A stretch of 56,572 nucleotides of DNA from Amycolatopsis coloradensis. GTDB lineage: Bacteria > Actinomycetota > Actinomycetes > Mycobacteriales > Pseudonocardiaceae. Both the position numbers and the translations under genes were made by a program. This document shows, piece by piece, positions 32,960 through 41,994 of the stretch (the stretch's first letter is position 1; each line of letters starts with the position of its first letter). The notes under the pieces were generated by a model. The model did no database searches, was not told the DNA's origin, and saw nothing but the letters and a program-made list of their open reading frames with translations. The stretch lies in NCBI RefSeq assembly GCF_037997115.1, contig NZ_CP150484.1, forward strand, positions 4,433,943 through 4,490,514. The letters are read 5' to 3'.

Positions 32960-32990
32960 AGTGAAGACCTTGTCACGATGTCAAGGTCAA
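32960..32990 (-). promoter_or_regulatory. MerR-type promoter with 19-bp spacer and operator dyad
   Basis: Read on the minus strand, TTGACC (32990-32985) and TTCACT (32965-32960) are separated by 19 bp, the elongated spacer typical of MerR-activated promoters. The spacer is covered by the dyad ACCTTG-N9-CAAGGT (32967-32987), the usual MerR operator layout. It lies just upstream of the HEAT/MerR-HEAT operon, so autoregulation is very likely. Confidence 0.8.
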
Positions 32991-33022
32991 CCCTCAAGCT
33001 CGCCGAACCCGGCGTGTCGGCC

Positions 33023-33523
33023 TCAGCGCAGCTTGTCGACCTCGGCGATCCGCTCCCAGCGGGCGCCCAGCGCGTTGAGCAAAGCCGCCATGTCGATGTC
33101 GTCGTCGCCGTCGAGGAGTGCCTTGTCCAGACGGCGGGCGCGGCGGTTCACCTGGCTCAAGACCGACTTGCCCTCGTCGGTGAGCGAAAGCAGTTTGCGC
33201 CGCGCGTCGTGCGGGGATTCGACGCGCCGGATGAGACCCCGCCGTTCGAGCCTGCGGCACAGATCGGCCATCGTCGAGGTGTCGAGCGCGACGGCGCCCG
33301 CGAGGGAACTCTGGTCGCTGCCGGGATAGGTACGGACCGCCGAAAGGACCGCGAACTGCGGACCGGTCAACACCGGATCCACATGGCGGTTCCACGCCGC
33401 GAGGTACGCCTGGTACAGCCTGCGGGCGCCGTAGCCGGGAGCCGCCAGCAGGTCCGACGGCGGCGCGGGAGTGACGGCCGGTGTGTCGTCCCTGCGCCGG
33501 CCCGTGCGCGCCGATTCACCCAT
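33023..33523 (-). CDS. MarR family regulator of the nicotinate operon (NicR-like)
   Basis: 166 residues with a MarR winged helix (LTGPQFAVLSAVRTYPGSDQ, LAGAVALDTSTMADLCRRLE, RRGLIRRVESPHDARRKLLS, LTDEGKSVL). A flexible 20-residue N-terminus precedes it. It is divergent from the nine-gene catabolic operon, with direct repeats in the space between. In Pseudomonas putida the MarR-type NicR represses the nic genes and is released by 6-hydroxynicotinate. By position this protein should play that role; the ligand is inferred. Confidence 0.85.
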   Translation of the reverse strand: MGESARTGRRRDDTPAVTPAPPSDLLAAPGYGARRLYQAYLAAWNRHVDPVLTGPQFAVLSAVRTYPGSDQSSLAGAVALDTSTMADLCRRLERRGLIRRVESPHDARRKLLSLTDEGKSVLSQVNRRARRLDKALLDGDDDIDMAALLNALGARWERIAEVDKLR

Positions 33524-33638
33524 CGCTGCTCCTTGTCGGCTCCAACCCGCTGCCCGGGCCCCCGCGGTGATCCTACGTGTCCGGACGGTCGCTCAGTGGC
33601 AGGCCGCCGAGATCTGTCCGAGGTCACCTCTTGCGCAT

Positions 33639-33699
33639 CCGGATAGTACGTGTTCGTATGAAGACCGGTCTTCCGTACCCGGATAGTACGTGCTCGGAT
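33639..33699 (+). promoter_or_regulatory. Duplicated operator sites before the nicotinate operon
   Basis: CCGGATAGTACGTG occurs at 33639-33652 and again at 33679-33692, 40 bp apart; the similarity extends to TCG(T/G)AT. Each copy holds a short dyad (TACG-N4-CGTA in the first, one mismatch in the second). Between them lies the perfect palindrome AAGACCGGTCTT (33661-33672). The second copy is about 20 bp before the first gene's start codon. These are good candidates for MarR-type repressor sites. Confidence 0.65.
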
Positions 33700-33719
33700 C
33701 AATATGGAGGTGGTCGGCG

Positions 33720-34766
33720 ATGGACCGGAACCTGTTCAACGACATCTGCTTGCGCCAGTTGACGTTCTCGGGGGTGCACGAGGGCGAGACCGTGGTGGTG
33801 CTGACCCGCGGCGGGGAGCGGGCGGAGTACGCCGACGCCTTCCTGTGGGCCGCCCAGCAGCTGGGTGCCTCGGCGTACCACATGCGGCTGCCGTCGCCGG
33901 TCAGCGCCGCGGGCGCGTGGGCGGTCGGCGACTCGGGGCTCGGGAACATCCCGCTGGCGGTCGAGGCGCTCAAGAGCGTGGACATGGTGATCGACTGCAC
34001 GTTCCTGTTGTTCAGCAAGGAACAGTTCGCCATCCAGGACGCGGGCACCCGGATCCTCACCGCCGTCGAACCGCCCGAACTGCTGGCCCGGCTCATGCCG
34101 ACGAAGGAACTGCGCGAGCGGGTGGAGATCGGCGCGGAACTCCTCGCCAAGGCGGGCGCCATGCGGATCACCAGCCCGGCGGGCACAGACGTCACCTATC
34201 AGCTCGGCGTGTACCCGACGCTGTCCGAATACGGCTACACCGACACTCCCGGCCGCTGGGACCACTGGCCGGCGGCGTTCGTGTTCACCGGCGGGGCCGA
34301 CGACGGTGTCGACGGGAAGATCGTGCTTTCGCCGGGGGATGTGCTGCTGCCGTTCAACACCTACGTACAGACACCGGTGGAGATCACCATCGAACAGGGG
34401 TTCATCCGGGACATCCGCGGCGGCGCCGGATCGTCCGGGCTGGACGCGGATCTGCTGCGCTCGTACATCGAGAGCTTCGACGATCCGCGCGGCTACGGCA
34501 TGAGCCACGTGGGCTGGGGGCTCGACGAGCGCGCGCACTGGCACGGCCTGACCCAGTTCCCCGGCGGGATGGGCATGGAGCTGCGGAGTTTCTACGGCAA
34601 CGTCATGTTCTCCATCGGCCCCAACAACGAGCTCGGCGGACCGAACGACACGCCTTGCCACTTCGACATCCCGATGCGCGGCAATTCCCTTTACCTGGAC
34701 GACGAACTGATCGTCGACAACGGTGAGCTGACCGTCGCCGAGATGCGCCCGGCGGCCCGCCGATGA
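33720..34766 (+). CDS. nicX: 2,5-dihydroxypyridine 5,6-dioxygenase (NicX-like)
   Basis: 348 residues, close to the 350 of P. putida NicX. It belongs to the aminopeptidase T-like fold that NicX shares. It should open the ring of 2,5-dihydroxypyridine with oxygen to give N-formylmaleamate, using Fe(II). The iron ligands reported for NicX (two His and an Asp in the C-terminal domain) correspond well to His263 in YGMSHVGWG and to His314 and Asp316 in CHFDIPMRG. The ATG at 33720 is nine bases after GGAGG. It is the first gene of the operon and overlaps the next by ATGA. Confidence 0.88.
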   Translation: MDRNLFNDICLRQLTFSGVHEGETVVVLTRGGERAEYADAFLWAAQQLGASAYHMRLPSPVSAAGAWAVGDSGLGNIPLAVEALKSVDMVIDCTFLLFSKEQFAIQDAGTRILTAVEPPELLARLMPTKELRERVEIGAELLAKAGAMRITSPAGTDVTYQLGVYPTLSEYGYTDTPGRWDHWPAAFVFTGGADDGVDGKIVLSPGDVLLPFNTYVQTPVEITIEQGFIRDIRGGAGSSGLDADLLRSYIESFDDPRGYGMSHVGWGLDERAHWHGLTQFPGGMGMELRSFYGNVMFSIGPNNELGGPNDTPCHFDIPMRGNSLYLDDELIVDNGELTVAEMRPAARR

Positions 34767-35560
34767 GCGACCACCACATCGGGATGATCGTCCCCAGTTC
34801 GAACCTCACCATGGAGACCGAGCTGCCGCGAATGCTGCGCGTCAGGGAGGAGGCCGAGCCGGGGGACCGGTTCGTCTTCCACTCCGCGCGGGCCAGGATG
34901 CGGCACGTCGAACCCGAACAGCTACGGGCGATGAACGCCCAGGCCGGGAGGGCGGCGGCCGAACTCGCCGACGCGCGGCCCGACGTCGTCGCCACCGCGT
35001 GCCTGGTGGCGATCATGGCCCAGGGGCCCGGCTACCACTGCACCGCCGAGGACGACATCACGCGCGTGCTGCGCGAAGAGGGTTGCGAGTCACCGGTCGT
35101 CTCCAGCGCCGGCGCGCTGCTGTCCGGGCTGAGCGCGCTCGGCGCCCGCAAGGTCGCGATCATCACGCCGTACATGAAGCCGCTGACCAAGGCGGTGGCG
35201 GAGTACATCGAGGACGCCGGGTTCGAGGTCGCCGACGCACTTTCGCTCGAAGTGGCGGACAACCTCGCCGTCGCCCGGCTGGATCCCGCCGGGCTGCGAG
35301 AGCACCACCGCAAGCTGAATCTGTCCGATGTGGACACCTTGGTGCTCTCCGCCTGTGTCCAGATGCCTTCGCTGCCCGCGATCCAGCCGGTGGAGGACGA
35401 GATCGGGATCCCGGTCCTCTCGGCGGCGACGGCCACGACGTTCCGGATCCTCTCGGAACTCGGCGTGGAGTCTTGGGTGCCCGGTGCCGGCAGCTTGCTC
35501 AGTGGCACGAAAGCTATGACGAAGACGGGAGGCGGGCATGGCCGCGAGTCAGTCGTTTGA
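34763..35560 (+). CDS. nicE: Maleate cis-trans isomerase (NicE-like)
   Basis: 265 residues of the Asp/Glu racemase fold. It converts maleate to fumarate, the last step before the citric acid cycle. The two catalytic cysteines expected for maleate isomerase are seen as Cys80 (ATACLVAIM) and Cys198 (LVLSACVQMPS), two residues before the positions described in the Pseudomonas enzyme. The N-terminal HHIGMIVPSSNLTMETELPR is typical. Start ATGA overlaps the nicX stop; the 3' end overlaps the next gene by 23 bp. Confidence 0.9.
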   Translation: MSDHHIGMIVPSSNLTMETELPRMLRVREEAEPGDRFVFHSARARMRHVEPEQLRAMNAQAGRAAAELADARPDVVATACLVAIMAQGPGYHCTAEDDITRVLREEGCESPVVSSAGALLSGLSALGARKVAIITPYMKPLTKAVAEYIEDAGFEVADALSLEVADNLAVARLDPAGLREHHRKLNLSDVDTLVLSACVQMPSLPAIQPVEDEIGIPVLSAATATTFRILSELGVESWVPGAGSLLSGTKAMTKTGGGHGRESVV

Positions 35561-36809
35561 GGTCGTTGTCGTCGGTGGCGGGCTCGGTGGGCTCTGTGCC
35601 GCGTTGTCCCTGCGGCAACGGGGTCTGCGCGTCACCGTGGTCGAAGCCGCCCCTGAGCTGGGCGAGATCGGCGCGGGGATCCAGACCGCGCCGAACGCCA
35701 GCCGGATCCTCATCGGGCTCGGCCTGCGCGCCCGGCTCGAGCGGGTGCGGACGGAGCCGCAGGACCAGGTGCGCCGTCGCTGGGCCGACGGCAGCATCAT
35801 CGCCCAGCTGGCGCTGGGCAGGCGCGTGACCGACCAGTACGGCGCGCCCTACTGGCACTACCACCGGGCCGACCTGCACGGAGTCCTGCTGGACGCCTGC
35901 CTCGATCCGGAGGTCCCCGGTCCGGTGGTGCGGGTGGCGACCGGCGCGCGGGTGGTCGACCTCGACCGGTCGGTGCCGGACCGGCCGACCGTGATCACCG
36001 CCGACGGACGCCGGTTCACCGGTGACGTCGTGGTCGGGGCGGACGGCATCCGGTCTTCGGTGCGCGATCTCGCCGGCTTCGACGACACCCTCGCGTTCTC
36101 CGGAGAGATGGCGTACCGGGCCTTGATCTCCGGCGACCTCATCGCGCAGGACCCGGCAACCCGATTCCTGGCCGACCGCTATCACTCCACGATCTGGTAC
36201 GGCCCCAACAAACACCTGGTGCACTACATGATCCGCGGCGGGGAGTACCTCAACGTGGTCGCGATCGTGCCCTGCACCGAAACGGTGGCCGAGGACTGGA
36301 GCGGCCCGGCCACCGCCGCCGAACTCGCCGCGGAGTACCACGACTGGGACGATCGGGTACCGACGATGCTGGCGAAGGCGAAGGACGAGGACGTCTCGGT
36401 GTGGGCGATGTACCGCCGTCGCCGTGACCCGGTCTGGGTCGACGGCCGGGTCGCCCTGCTCGGCGACGCGTGCCACGCGATGCTGCCGTACCAGGCACAA
36501 GGCGCGTCCCAGGCGATGGAAGACGCGGCGGTGCTGGCAGAGGAGCTGGGGCGCGTCACCCGCGACGGGATCGACGGTGCTTTGATCCGCTACGTGGACC
36601 GGCGCGCCAAGCACGCGGGCATGGTGCAGGACGCCTCGCTGCAGAACATGGACTTCTATCACCTGCCCGACGGTCCCGAACAGCGCGAACGGGACGAGAA
36701 GCTACGGCGCTTCGACGGCGAATCCGACGTGTCCTACGACTGGCTGTGGAACGGCAGCCCGCTCACCGACCCCGACACCGAGTCCATCCACTACCAGTTC
36801 GCCCGCTGA
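35538..36809 (+). CDS. nicC: FAD-dependent monooxygenase, 6-hydroxynicotinate 3-monooxygenase type (NicC-like)
   Basis: 423 residues of the class A flavoprotein hydroxylases. It shows the dinucleotide motif VVVGGGLGGLCAALSL, the middle VVGADGIRSSVRDL (DG motif) and ARVALLGDACHAMLPYQAQG-type FAD binding. In this operon it most likely decarboxylates and hydroxylates 6-hydroxynicotinate to 2,5-dihydroxypyridine with NADH and oxygen. Related salicylate hydroxylases share the same fold, so the substrate assignment rests on context. ATG 35538 follows GGGAGG within the end of nicE. Confidence 0.85.
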   Translation: MAASQSFEVVVVGGGLGGLCAALSLRQRGLRVTVVEAAPELGEIGAGIQTAPNASRILIGLGLRARLERVRTEPQDQVRRRWADGSIIAQLALGRRVTDQYGAPYWHYHRADLHGVLLDACLDPEVPGPVVRVATGARVVDLDRSVPDRPTVITADGRRFTGDVVVGADGIRSSVRDLAGFDDTLAFSGEMAYRALISGDLIAQDPATRFLADRYHSTIWYGPNKHLVHYMIRGGEYLNVVAIVPCTETVAEDWSGPATAAELAAEYHDWDDRVPTMLAKAKDEDVSVWAMYRRRRDPVWVDGRVALLGDACHAMLPYQAQGASQAMEDAAVLAEELGRVTRDGIDGALIRYVDRRAKHAGMVQDASLQNMDFYHLPDGPEQRERDEKLRRFDGESDVSYDWLWNGSPLTDPDTESIHYQFAR

Positions 36810-36843
36810 GGCGCGCTGGCCGTCAATCGCAACGGAGCGGTTC

Positions 36844-38232
36844 ATGCGTACTGGTGATCAGATCGTCCAGGACCTGCCCTGGCGTTGGAGCGTGCAGGGA
36901 AAGATCTTCCTCATCGGCGGACTGGGCTACATGTTCGACGCCTGGGACGTCGCGCTGAACGGATTCCTCACTCCGCTGGTCGGGACGGAATTCGGCTTGT
37001 CCGCCGGCGGGAAGGGGCTGGTGGCCACCGCGAACCTGATCGGCATGGCCGTGGGCGCGGTCGCCTGGGGCACGGTCGCCGACCGGATCGGCCGGAAACG
37101 GGCGTTCAGCATCACGCTGCTGCTGTTCGCGCTGTTCTCCGTGCTGGGCGCGCTCGCGCCGAACGTGGAGACGTTCCTGGCCCTGCGTTTCCTCGCGGGG
37201 ATCGGACTGGGCGGCTGCATCCCGGTCGACTACGCGATCGTCAGCGAGTTCTCCCCGCGCAAGCATCGCGGCCGGGTCCTGTCCGCGATGGACGGCTGGT
37301 GGCCGATCGGGACCACGCTGGCCGCCGTCAGCGCGACGCTGCTGCTCCCGGTCGAGGGGAACTGGCGCTGGATGCTGGTCTTGATGATCCTGCCCGCGCT
37401 GTTGCTGTTCTGGGTGCGGCGTGGTGTCCCGGAATCACCGCTGTACCTGGTGCGCAAGGGTCGCGAGGCGGAGGCACGGGCCGTGATCGACGACCTCGTG
37501 CGCCGCACGGGAGCGGCTCCGGAGCCCTACTCGGTCCCGCCCGCGGTGGTCGAGGACACCCGCGGTGGCGCGGTCGCGGCCGCGTTCGATCAGTTGCGCC
37601 GGGTGTGGGCGTTCAACCCGCGGATCACCGCGGTGGCGTGGTCGTTGTTCATCAGCGTCATGCTGGTCTACTACGCCGCGCTCAGCTGGATGCCGTCCAT
37701 CCTGCGGGCGCAGGGCTTCGGCGAGATCGCGGCCTTCGCCTCGACCGCGCTCATGAACGCGACCGGCATCGTCGGGGTCGCGGTGGCCGTGCTCCTGGTC
37801 GACAAGGTCGGCCGCAAGCGGATCATCATGGTCGCCGGTCCGCTCACCGCACTGTCGCTGGTGGTGTTCTCCCTGCTGCTCGACACGCCTGCCGCGGCGG
37901 TCGTGGCGATCGGCGCGTTCGGCCTGTTCGCGCTGGTGGTCATCCCGGTGATGTACGCCTACGTCTCCGAGCTCTACCCGACGGAACTCCGGGCTTCGGG
38001 GTTCGGCTGGGCGTCGTCGTCGAGCCGGGCGATCACCGGCTTCGCGCCGCTGCTGTTCGGCAGCGTGCTGTGGCCGGTGCTCGGGTTGCCGCTCACCTTC
38101 ACCGTGCTGGGTGTGCTCGTGGTGGCCGCGGTCGTGTTCATGATGACGGGCGCGCCGGAGACCCGCGGCCGCGAACTCGACCGGATCGTCGACCCGGTCG
38201 AGGCACCCGCCGAGACCAGGACGGCTCTGTGA
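36844..38232 (+). CDS. MFS transporter, probable nicotinate or related acid importer
   Basis: 462 residues with 12 predicted membrane helices and MFS signatures (GTVADRIGRKRAF after helix 2, RFLAGIGLGGCIPVDYAIVS, EFSPRKHRGRVLSAMDGWWP, ELYPTELRASGFGWASSSSR). The layout is that of the sugar porter/aromatic acid:H+ symporter branch, as used by many bacteria for aromatic acids. GGAG precedes ATG 36844. Its position inside the operon makes it the likely uptake system for the pathway substrate. Confidence 0.85.
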   Translation: MRTGDQIVQDLPWRWSVQGKIFLIGGLGYMFDAWDVALNGFLTPLVGTEFGLSAGGKGLVATANLIGMAVGAVAWGTVADRIGRKRAFSITLLLFALFSVLGALAPNVETFLALRFLAGIGLGGCIPVDYAIVSEFSPRKHRGRVLSAMDGWWPIGTTLAAVSATLLLPVEGNWRWMLVLMILPALLLFWVRRGVPESPLYLVRKGREAEARAVIDDLVRRTGAAPEPYSVPPAVVEDTRGGAVAAAFDQLRRVWAFNPRITAVAWSLFISVMLVYYAALSWMPSILRAQGFGEIAAFASTALMNATGIVGVAVAVLLVDKVGRKRIIMVAGPLTALSLVVFSLLLDTPAAAVVAIGAFGLFALVVIPVMYAYVSELYPTELRASGFGWASSSSRAITGFAPLLFGSVLWPVLGLPLTFTVLGVLVVAAVVFMMTGAPETRGRELDRIVDPVEAPAETRTAL

Positions 38233-39095
38233 AGCCCGCCGCGTTCCGGTACCACCGGGCCCACGACGTCACCGACGCCGTCGGTCTGCTCGGCGAACTC
38301 GCCGCGGCGGGCGAGGACCCGAAGCTCATCGCGGGCGGGCAGAGCCTGATGCCGATGATGAACTTCCGCCTCGCCCGGCCGACCGCGCTGGTGGATCTGG
38401 GCCCGTTGCGGCGAGAACCGGCGCTGAACTCGTTCCGGCGTGACGGTTCCAGCCTCACGATCGGCGCGATGGTCACCCATCGGGCGGTGGAGGTCGCCGA
38501 GCTGGGACCGGATTTCGCCGTGCTGTCCCGCGCGATGCGGTGGGTGGGGCATCTGCCGATCCGGTCCCGCGGCACGGTGGCGGGCAGCGTCGTTCACGGT
38601 GACGCGACCGCGGAGTGGTGCCTGCTGGCCCTGCTGCTCGACGCGGTGATCGTCGCCGAAGGTCCGGGCGGGCCCAGGGAGATCCCGGCCGAGGAGATGT
38701 TCCACGGCTTCTACACCACGGCCGTCGAACCGGACGAGGTCGTGACCGCGGTGCGCTTCACCCGCCCGTCGCCCCGGGCCGCGTTGACCGAGTTCGCCCG
38801 CCGCCACGGCGATTTCGCGATCGTCGACGCCGCCGTGAGCATCGACGCGGAGCACGGGGGCCGGGTCGTGCTCGGCGGCGTCGCGCCCGCGCCGGTCAGG
38901 GTGCCCGAGGCCGAGGCGCTGCTCGACGGCGGCGTCCCGGGACCGGACCTGTTCGCCGAGTGCGGGGAGGCCGCGGCGGCGGCGATCGATCCGCCCGACG
39001 ACGCGGCGGGCAGCGCCGCCTACCGCCGACGGCTGGCGCGCACCCTCGTCACCCGGGCGCTGCACGAGGCCTGGGAGAAAGGAGAAACGCGATGA
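38229..39095 (+). CDS. Molybdenum hydroxylase FAD-binding (medium) subunit
   Basis: 288 residues from GTG 38229, overlapping the previous stop. It carries the FAD motifs of xanthine dehydrogenase/CO dehydrogenase medium subunits: LIAGGQSLMPMMNFRLARPT and GRSRGTVAGS-like IRSRGTVAGSVVHGDATAEW, plus DEVVTAVRF. It passes electrons from the iron-sulfur centres to the acceptor. With the next two genes it forms a complete three-subunit hydroxylase, expected to oxidise nicotinate at C6 here. Confidence 0.92.
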   Translation: MKPAAFRYHRAHDVTDAVGLLGELAAAGEDPKLIAGGQSLMPMMNFRLARPTALVDLGPLRREPALNSFRRDGSSLTIGAMVTHRAVEVAELGPDFAVLSRAMRWVGHLPIRSRGTVAGSVVHGDATAEWCLLALLLDAVIVAEGPGGPREIPAEEMFHGFYTTAVEPDEVVTAVRFTRPSPRAALTEFARRHGDFAIVDAAVSIDAEHGGRVVLGGVAPAPVRVPEAEALLDGGVPGPDLFAECGEAAAAAIDPPDDAAGSAAYRRRLARTLVTRALHEAWEKGETR

Positions 39096-41497
39096 CTCCG
39101 CGGTTCGACGGGCGCAACGGCCGCTGGGTCGGCGCGTCGGTGCCCCGGCGCGAGGATCCCCGCCTGCTCACCGGCCGGGGCCGGTTCGTCGACGACATCC
39201 AGCTGCCCGGAATGCTGCACGCGGCCTTCGTCCGATCGACGGTCGCGCACGGCACGATCACCGGGATCGATCTGTCGGCCACTCTGGCGGTCGACGGCGT
39301 CGTCGCCGCCTACACGGCGTCCGACCTCGATCTCGGTGATATCGTCGCCTTGCTCGACCGCCCGCCCGAGGAGTTCTCGCCGACCGCGATGCCGATCCTC
39401 GCCAGGGAGAAGGTGCGGTTCACCGGCGAACCGGTGGCGCTGGTCGTCGCGCGAGATCCGTACAGCGCCGAGGACGGCGTCGAAGCCGCGGTGGTGGACT
39501 ACGAGCCGCTCAGGGCGATCGTGTCGGAGGAGTCGGCGTTCGCCGAGGACGCGCCGGTCGTGCACGACGAGGCGCCGGGCAATGTGCTGGTCGACGTCTC
39601 GATGTTCGACACACCCGGTGTCGACGCGGCGTTCGAGGCGGCCCGCGCGGGTGGCGGCCGCGTGGTCGAAGTCGTCACGAAGAGCGGACGGCAGAACGCG
39701 CTCCCGCTCGAAACGCGAGGAGTGGTCGCCTCCTGGGACGACCGCGACGACCAGTTGCTCGTCCAGATGTGCACGCAGGTGCCGCATCAGGTGCGTACGG
39801 CGATGGCCCGTTCGCTGCGGGTCCCCGAACGCACCGTGCGGGTCACCGTCCCGGACATGGGTGGGGGTTTCGGCCAGAAATGCGTCGTCGGCCGCGAGGA
39901 GATCGCGGTCGCGGCGGCGGTCCGGCGGCTGAACCGGCCGGTGAAGTGGATCGAGGACCGGCGCGAGGCGCTCACGGCCGGATTCCTTGCCAGGGAACAG
40001 CGTTACCGCACGCTGGCGGCTTTCGACGAGGACGGGCGGATCACCGCGCTGGACGTCGACGTCGTCTGCGACATGGGCGCGTACTCCTGCTACCCGTTCA
40101 CCGCGGGCATCGAGCCGCTGATGGCGTCGGCCGAGATGCCGAGTGTGTACCAGGTTCCCGAGTACCGGGTCCGTGCCCGCGCCATCGCGAGCAACAAGGC
40201 GCCGACGGCGCCCTATCGCGGGGTCAGCCGTCCGCAGTACGTGATGGCGATCGAACGGGTCATGGAACGCGCTGCCAGGGAACTCGGCCTCGATCCGGTC
40301 GAGATCCGGCGGCGCAACGTGATCACGCAGTTCCCGTACACCGGTGTCAATGCCATCACCTACGACCCCGGCACGTACCGCGAATCGCTCGAACTCGCCG
40401 AGGCGGCGATCCGCGACGAGGGGTGGTACGAGATCCGGGACCGTGCCGCCGCCGACGGCAGGCATATCGGCATCGGCTACTGCTGTTTCTCCGAGCGGAC
40501 CGGGTACGGCTCGGGCGCCTTCGCGAAGCGGAAGATGGCGGTGGTCCCCGGTTTCGACATCTCCGAGATCCGGATGGACACCACCGGATCCGTCGTGGTC
40601 ACCAGCGGCACCATGAACCACGGCCAGTCCCACGAGACGACGCTGGCGCAGATCGTGGCCGACCGGCTGGGACTGCACCTCGACCAGGTCAAGCTCCGCC
40701 AGGGTGACACCGAGCGCATCGCCTACGGATGGGGGACTTTCGCCTCGCGCTCGGTGACGATCGGTGGCTCGGCGGTGTCCCTCGCGGCCGGGAAACTGGG
40801 CGAACTGTTGTGCAGGATCGCCGCGCACCTGCTCGAAACGAGTCCTGACAACGTCCGCCTCGACGGTGACGGCGGCGTCGTCCAGATCGACGACCCGGAG
40901 CGGCGCGCGTCGTTCGAGGAGATCGCCGACGTGGCCTACCTGCGCAGTCACCTGCTGCCCAAGGACGTCGAACCGACGTTGACGGCCACGGCGAGCTTCG
41001 ACGTGCCCGGCGACGGCACGTTCTCCAACGCCACGCACGCCGTGGTCGTCGAGGCAGATCCGGGCACCGGCCAGATCCGGATCCTGCGCTACGCCTGCGT
41101 GGAGGACTGCGGCGTGGTGATCCATCCGCAGGTCGTCGACGGCCAGTGCCGCGGCGGGATCGCGCAGGGCATCGCCGGCGCGTTGTTCGAGGAGATCACC
41201 TACGCGGGCAACGGGGAACCGTCGGCCGCGAGCTTCATCGACTACCTCGTCCCGACCGCGACGGAGATCCCGGACATCACCGTCACCCACCTCGAAACCC
41301 CTTGCTCCTTAACGGAAAACGGCGCGAAGGGCGCGGGGGAGGGCGGCACCATCGGCGCGCCGGCCGCGGTGCTGAACGCGATCAACGACGCGCTGCGCCG
41401 TACGGGGGTCGAACTCGACACGACCCCGGTCCACCCGCAGACCGTGCTCGCCGCGCTCGACGCGGAGATCCACCAGGAAGTGAGCGTCCCCTCATGA
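39092..41497 (+). CDS. Molybdenum hydroxylase large (catalytic) subunit
   Basis: 801 residues with the xanthine dehydrogenase-family large-subunit layout: VGASVPRREDPRLLTGRGRF, FVRSTVAHG, QVPHQVRTAMARSL, VPDMGGGFGQK, APYRGVSRPQ and the active-site Glu in GAKGAGEGGTIG. The Mo-proximal loop is of the AYRGxxR type, not the AYXCSFR loop of true CO dehydrogenase. It is therefore a hydroxylase of N-heterocycles or aldehydes. In this operon nicotinate is the likely substrate. It would need molybdopterin cytosine dinucleotide and usually a maturation chaperone, which is not encoded here. Confidence 0.9.
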   Translation: MTPRFDGRNGRWVGASVPRREDPRLLTGRGRFVDDIQLPGMLHAAFVRSTVAHGTITGIDLSATLAVDGVVAAYTASDLDLGDIVALLDRPPEEFSPTAMPILAREKVRFTGEPVALVVARDPYSAEDGVEAAVVDYEPLRAIVSEESAFAEDAPVVHDEAPGNVLVDVSMFDTPGVDAAFEAARAGGGRVVEVVTKSGRQNALPLETRGVVASWDDRDDQLLVQMCTQVPHQVRTAMARSLRVPERTVRVTVPDMGGGFGQKCVVGREEIAVAAAVRRLNRPVKWIEDRREALTAGFLAREQRYRTLAAFDEDGRITALDVDVVCDMGAYSCYPFTAGIEPLMASAEMPSVYQVPEYRVRARAIASNKAPTAPYRGVSRPQYVMAIERVMERAARELGLDPVEIRRRNVITQFPYTGVNAITYDPGTYRESLELAEAAIRDEGWYEIRDRAAADGRHIGIGYCCFSERTGYGSGAFAKRKMAVVPGFDISEIRMDTTGSVVVTSGTMNHGQSHETTLAQIVADRLGLHLDQVKLRQGDTERIAYGWGTFASRSVTIGGSAVSLAAGKLGELLCRIAAHLLETSPDNVRLDGDGGVVQIDDPERRASFEEIADVAYLRSHLLPKDVEPTLTATASFDVPGDGTFSNATHAVVVEADPGTGQIRILRYACVEDCGVVIHPQVVDGQCRGGIAQGIAGALFEEITYAGNGEPSAASFIDYLVPTATEIPDITVTHLETPCSLTENGAKGAGEGGTIGAPAAVLNAINDALRRTGVELDTTPVHPQTVLAALDAEIHQEVSVPS

Positions 41498-41994
41498 GCG
41501 ACCGGCACCTGATCGTCCTGAACGTCAACGGCGAGTCGCACGAGGCCCTCGTCGAGCCGCGCAAGACCCTGCTCGACGTCCTGCGTCACGACCTCGGGCT
41601 CACCGGCACCCACGTCGGCTGCGAGCACGGGGTCTGCGGTGCCTGCACCGTCCTCGTCGACGGCGAGCCGGTACGGGCGTGCCTGATGTTCGCCGTCCAG
41701 GCGGAGACGGCCGAGATCCGCACGGTCGAATCGCTGGGGCAGGACGGCGAACTTTCCGATCTGCAGCGGTCTTTCAGCGAGCACCACGGTCTGCAGTGCG
41801 GCTTCTGCACGCCCGGATTCCTCATGCTGGCCGAAGGATTCCTCGCCCAGCGGCCGGACGCCTGCCGCGAGGAGATCCGCGAGGCCGTCTCGGCGAACCT
41901 GTGCCGCTGCACCGGTTATCAGACGATCGTCGACGCGATCGAGGCGACCGCGACCCGCCGGTGCCACGCCGCGAAGAAGGAGGCGACAGCGTGA
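41494..41994 (+). CDS. Molybdenum hydroxylase [2Fe-2S] (small) subunit
   Basis: 166 residues. The plant-type [2Fe-2S] site is GCEHGVCGACTVLVDGEPVR with the following AC, and the alpha-helical second site is QCGFCTPGF with LCRCTGYQ. These eight cysteines are complete. The start ATGA overlaps the large-subunit gene; the order medium-large-small is different from the coxM-S-L order of CO dehydrogenase. Confidence 0.93.
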   Translation: MSDRHLIVLNVNGESHEALVEPRKTLLDVLRHDLGLTGTHVGCEHGVCGACTVLVDGEPVRACLMFAVQAETAEIRTVESLGQDGELSDLQRSFSEHHGLQCGFCTPGFLMLAEGFLAQRPDACREEIREAVSANLCRCTGYQTIVDAIEATATRRCHAAKKEATA

